The position numbers were made by a program, and so were the translations under genes. From positions 297,882,917-297,946,916 of the forward strand of contig NC_080671.1 of NCBI RefSeq assembly GCF_030247195.1: 64,000 bases of DNA, in the 5' to 3' direction. How positions within the stretch are numbered: position 1 is the stretch's first letter; the number at the start of each line of letters is the position of its first letter. The notes under the pieces were generated by a model, which was given only the letters and a program-made list of their open reading frames with translations, searched no databases and was not told the origin of the DNA. This document shows positions 63,651-64,000 of the stretch, in pieces. The DNA comes from Topomyia yanbarensis (taxonomy: Eukaryota; Arthropoda; Insecta; Diptera; Culicidae).

Positions 63651-64000
63651 GGATGGCAAATATTTAGTCAGATCAACTTGTTACAATTGTTTTAGATATC
63701 TGTTATTCATCGTTACGGGACCATATGATACTTTGACATCCAAACGGCAACCCACGGCCCCACGAAAACCTGTTCAGGAATGTTCGTTTCGTGGTCAAAT
63801 CATCAATTTTGATACCCATATTGCCAGTATCCCATTGAAATTTACAAATGGTATTCCAATACCGGATCATTCCTCCGAAACATCTGAAATCCAGACAACC
63901 AGATGAATTCATCCGGTTCATTTTCACAGAGTCTAAAAGTAGATGGGTTCCTGAATCCAAAACAGCTAAAAGAGTCAACATGGATTAGAAAATGTCGCAG
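63651..64000. other. Unassigned sequence with a minus-strand open frame
   Basis: A 92-codon minus-strand frame (63703-63981) contains GGMIRYWNTICKFQWD. I do not recognise a protein; its even composition and edge position suggest part of another repeat cut by the window end. Confidence 0.3.

Overview
This window is eukaryotic, AT-rich and almost wholly made of transposable-element (TE) remains and simple repeats. I recognise no intact host gene, rRNA, functional tRNA, CRISPR array or operon. The best guess for the source is a culicine mosquito (Aedes/Culex type). The grounds are the dense nesting of decayed TEs, long (TA)n arrays, non-LTR retrotransposon 3' ends of types common in mosquitoes, and a very abundant repeat whose leader reads TTTTTGCCTTTCTC... 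and whose tail reads ...GGTGGATTAAAACAGG. I associate that repeat with culicine genomes from memory only. The species is not determined.

Layout. 1-5.5 kb: a rearranged Helitron with duplicated end blocks, a decayed Rep/Hel helicase fragment and a recognisable 3' hairpin plus CTAG end, bounded by (TA)n arrays. 5.5-9.3 kb: a DNA transposon with about 600-bp terminal inverted repeats (TIRs) and a broken transposase, with a MITE nested inside. 9.3-13.5 kb: a leader/tail repeat fragment, a 410-bp MITE, an inverted duplication and a (TA)n array. 14-17.5 kb: an element with a 9-bp minisatellite, a second repeat, and an RTE-like reverse-transcriptase tail. 18.4-31.2 kb: a Russian-doll region. An old fold-back element (20.8-28.9 kb) has its right arm split by two leader/tail elements, one of which holds a poly(A) retroposon with a clear target-site duplication (TSD). 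31-41 kb: mostly featureless, with a SINE-like tRNA motif, a promoter-like island, a fold-back MITE and local duplications. 41-50 kb: a 4.9-kb region closed by inverted repeats with a Jockey-like retrotransposon tail and a tiny TTAA MITE inside, then two more MITEs and a second copy of the minisatellite element. 50.6-63.1 kb: leader/tail elements in direct duplicated blocks, one holding an RNase H-bearing non-LTR retrotransposon tail, and two long (TATG)n expansions.

The main candidate for something under-described is the leader/tail family itself. It has a leader of three successive short hairpins with a compensatory base-pair change, then a (TG/TATG)n tract, then a conserved body motif and a fixed tail. 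It occurs in many copies on both strands, as one, two or three head-to-tail units, and it inserts into A/T tracts, as two comparisons with uninterrupted sequence inside the window show. No protein is encoded by it here, so it looks non-autonomous.
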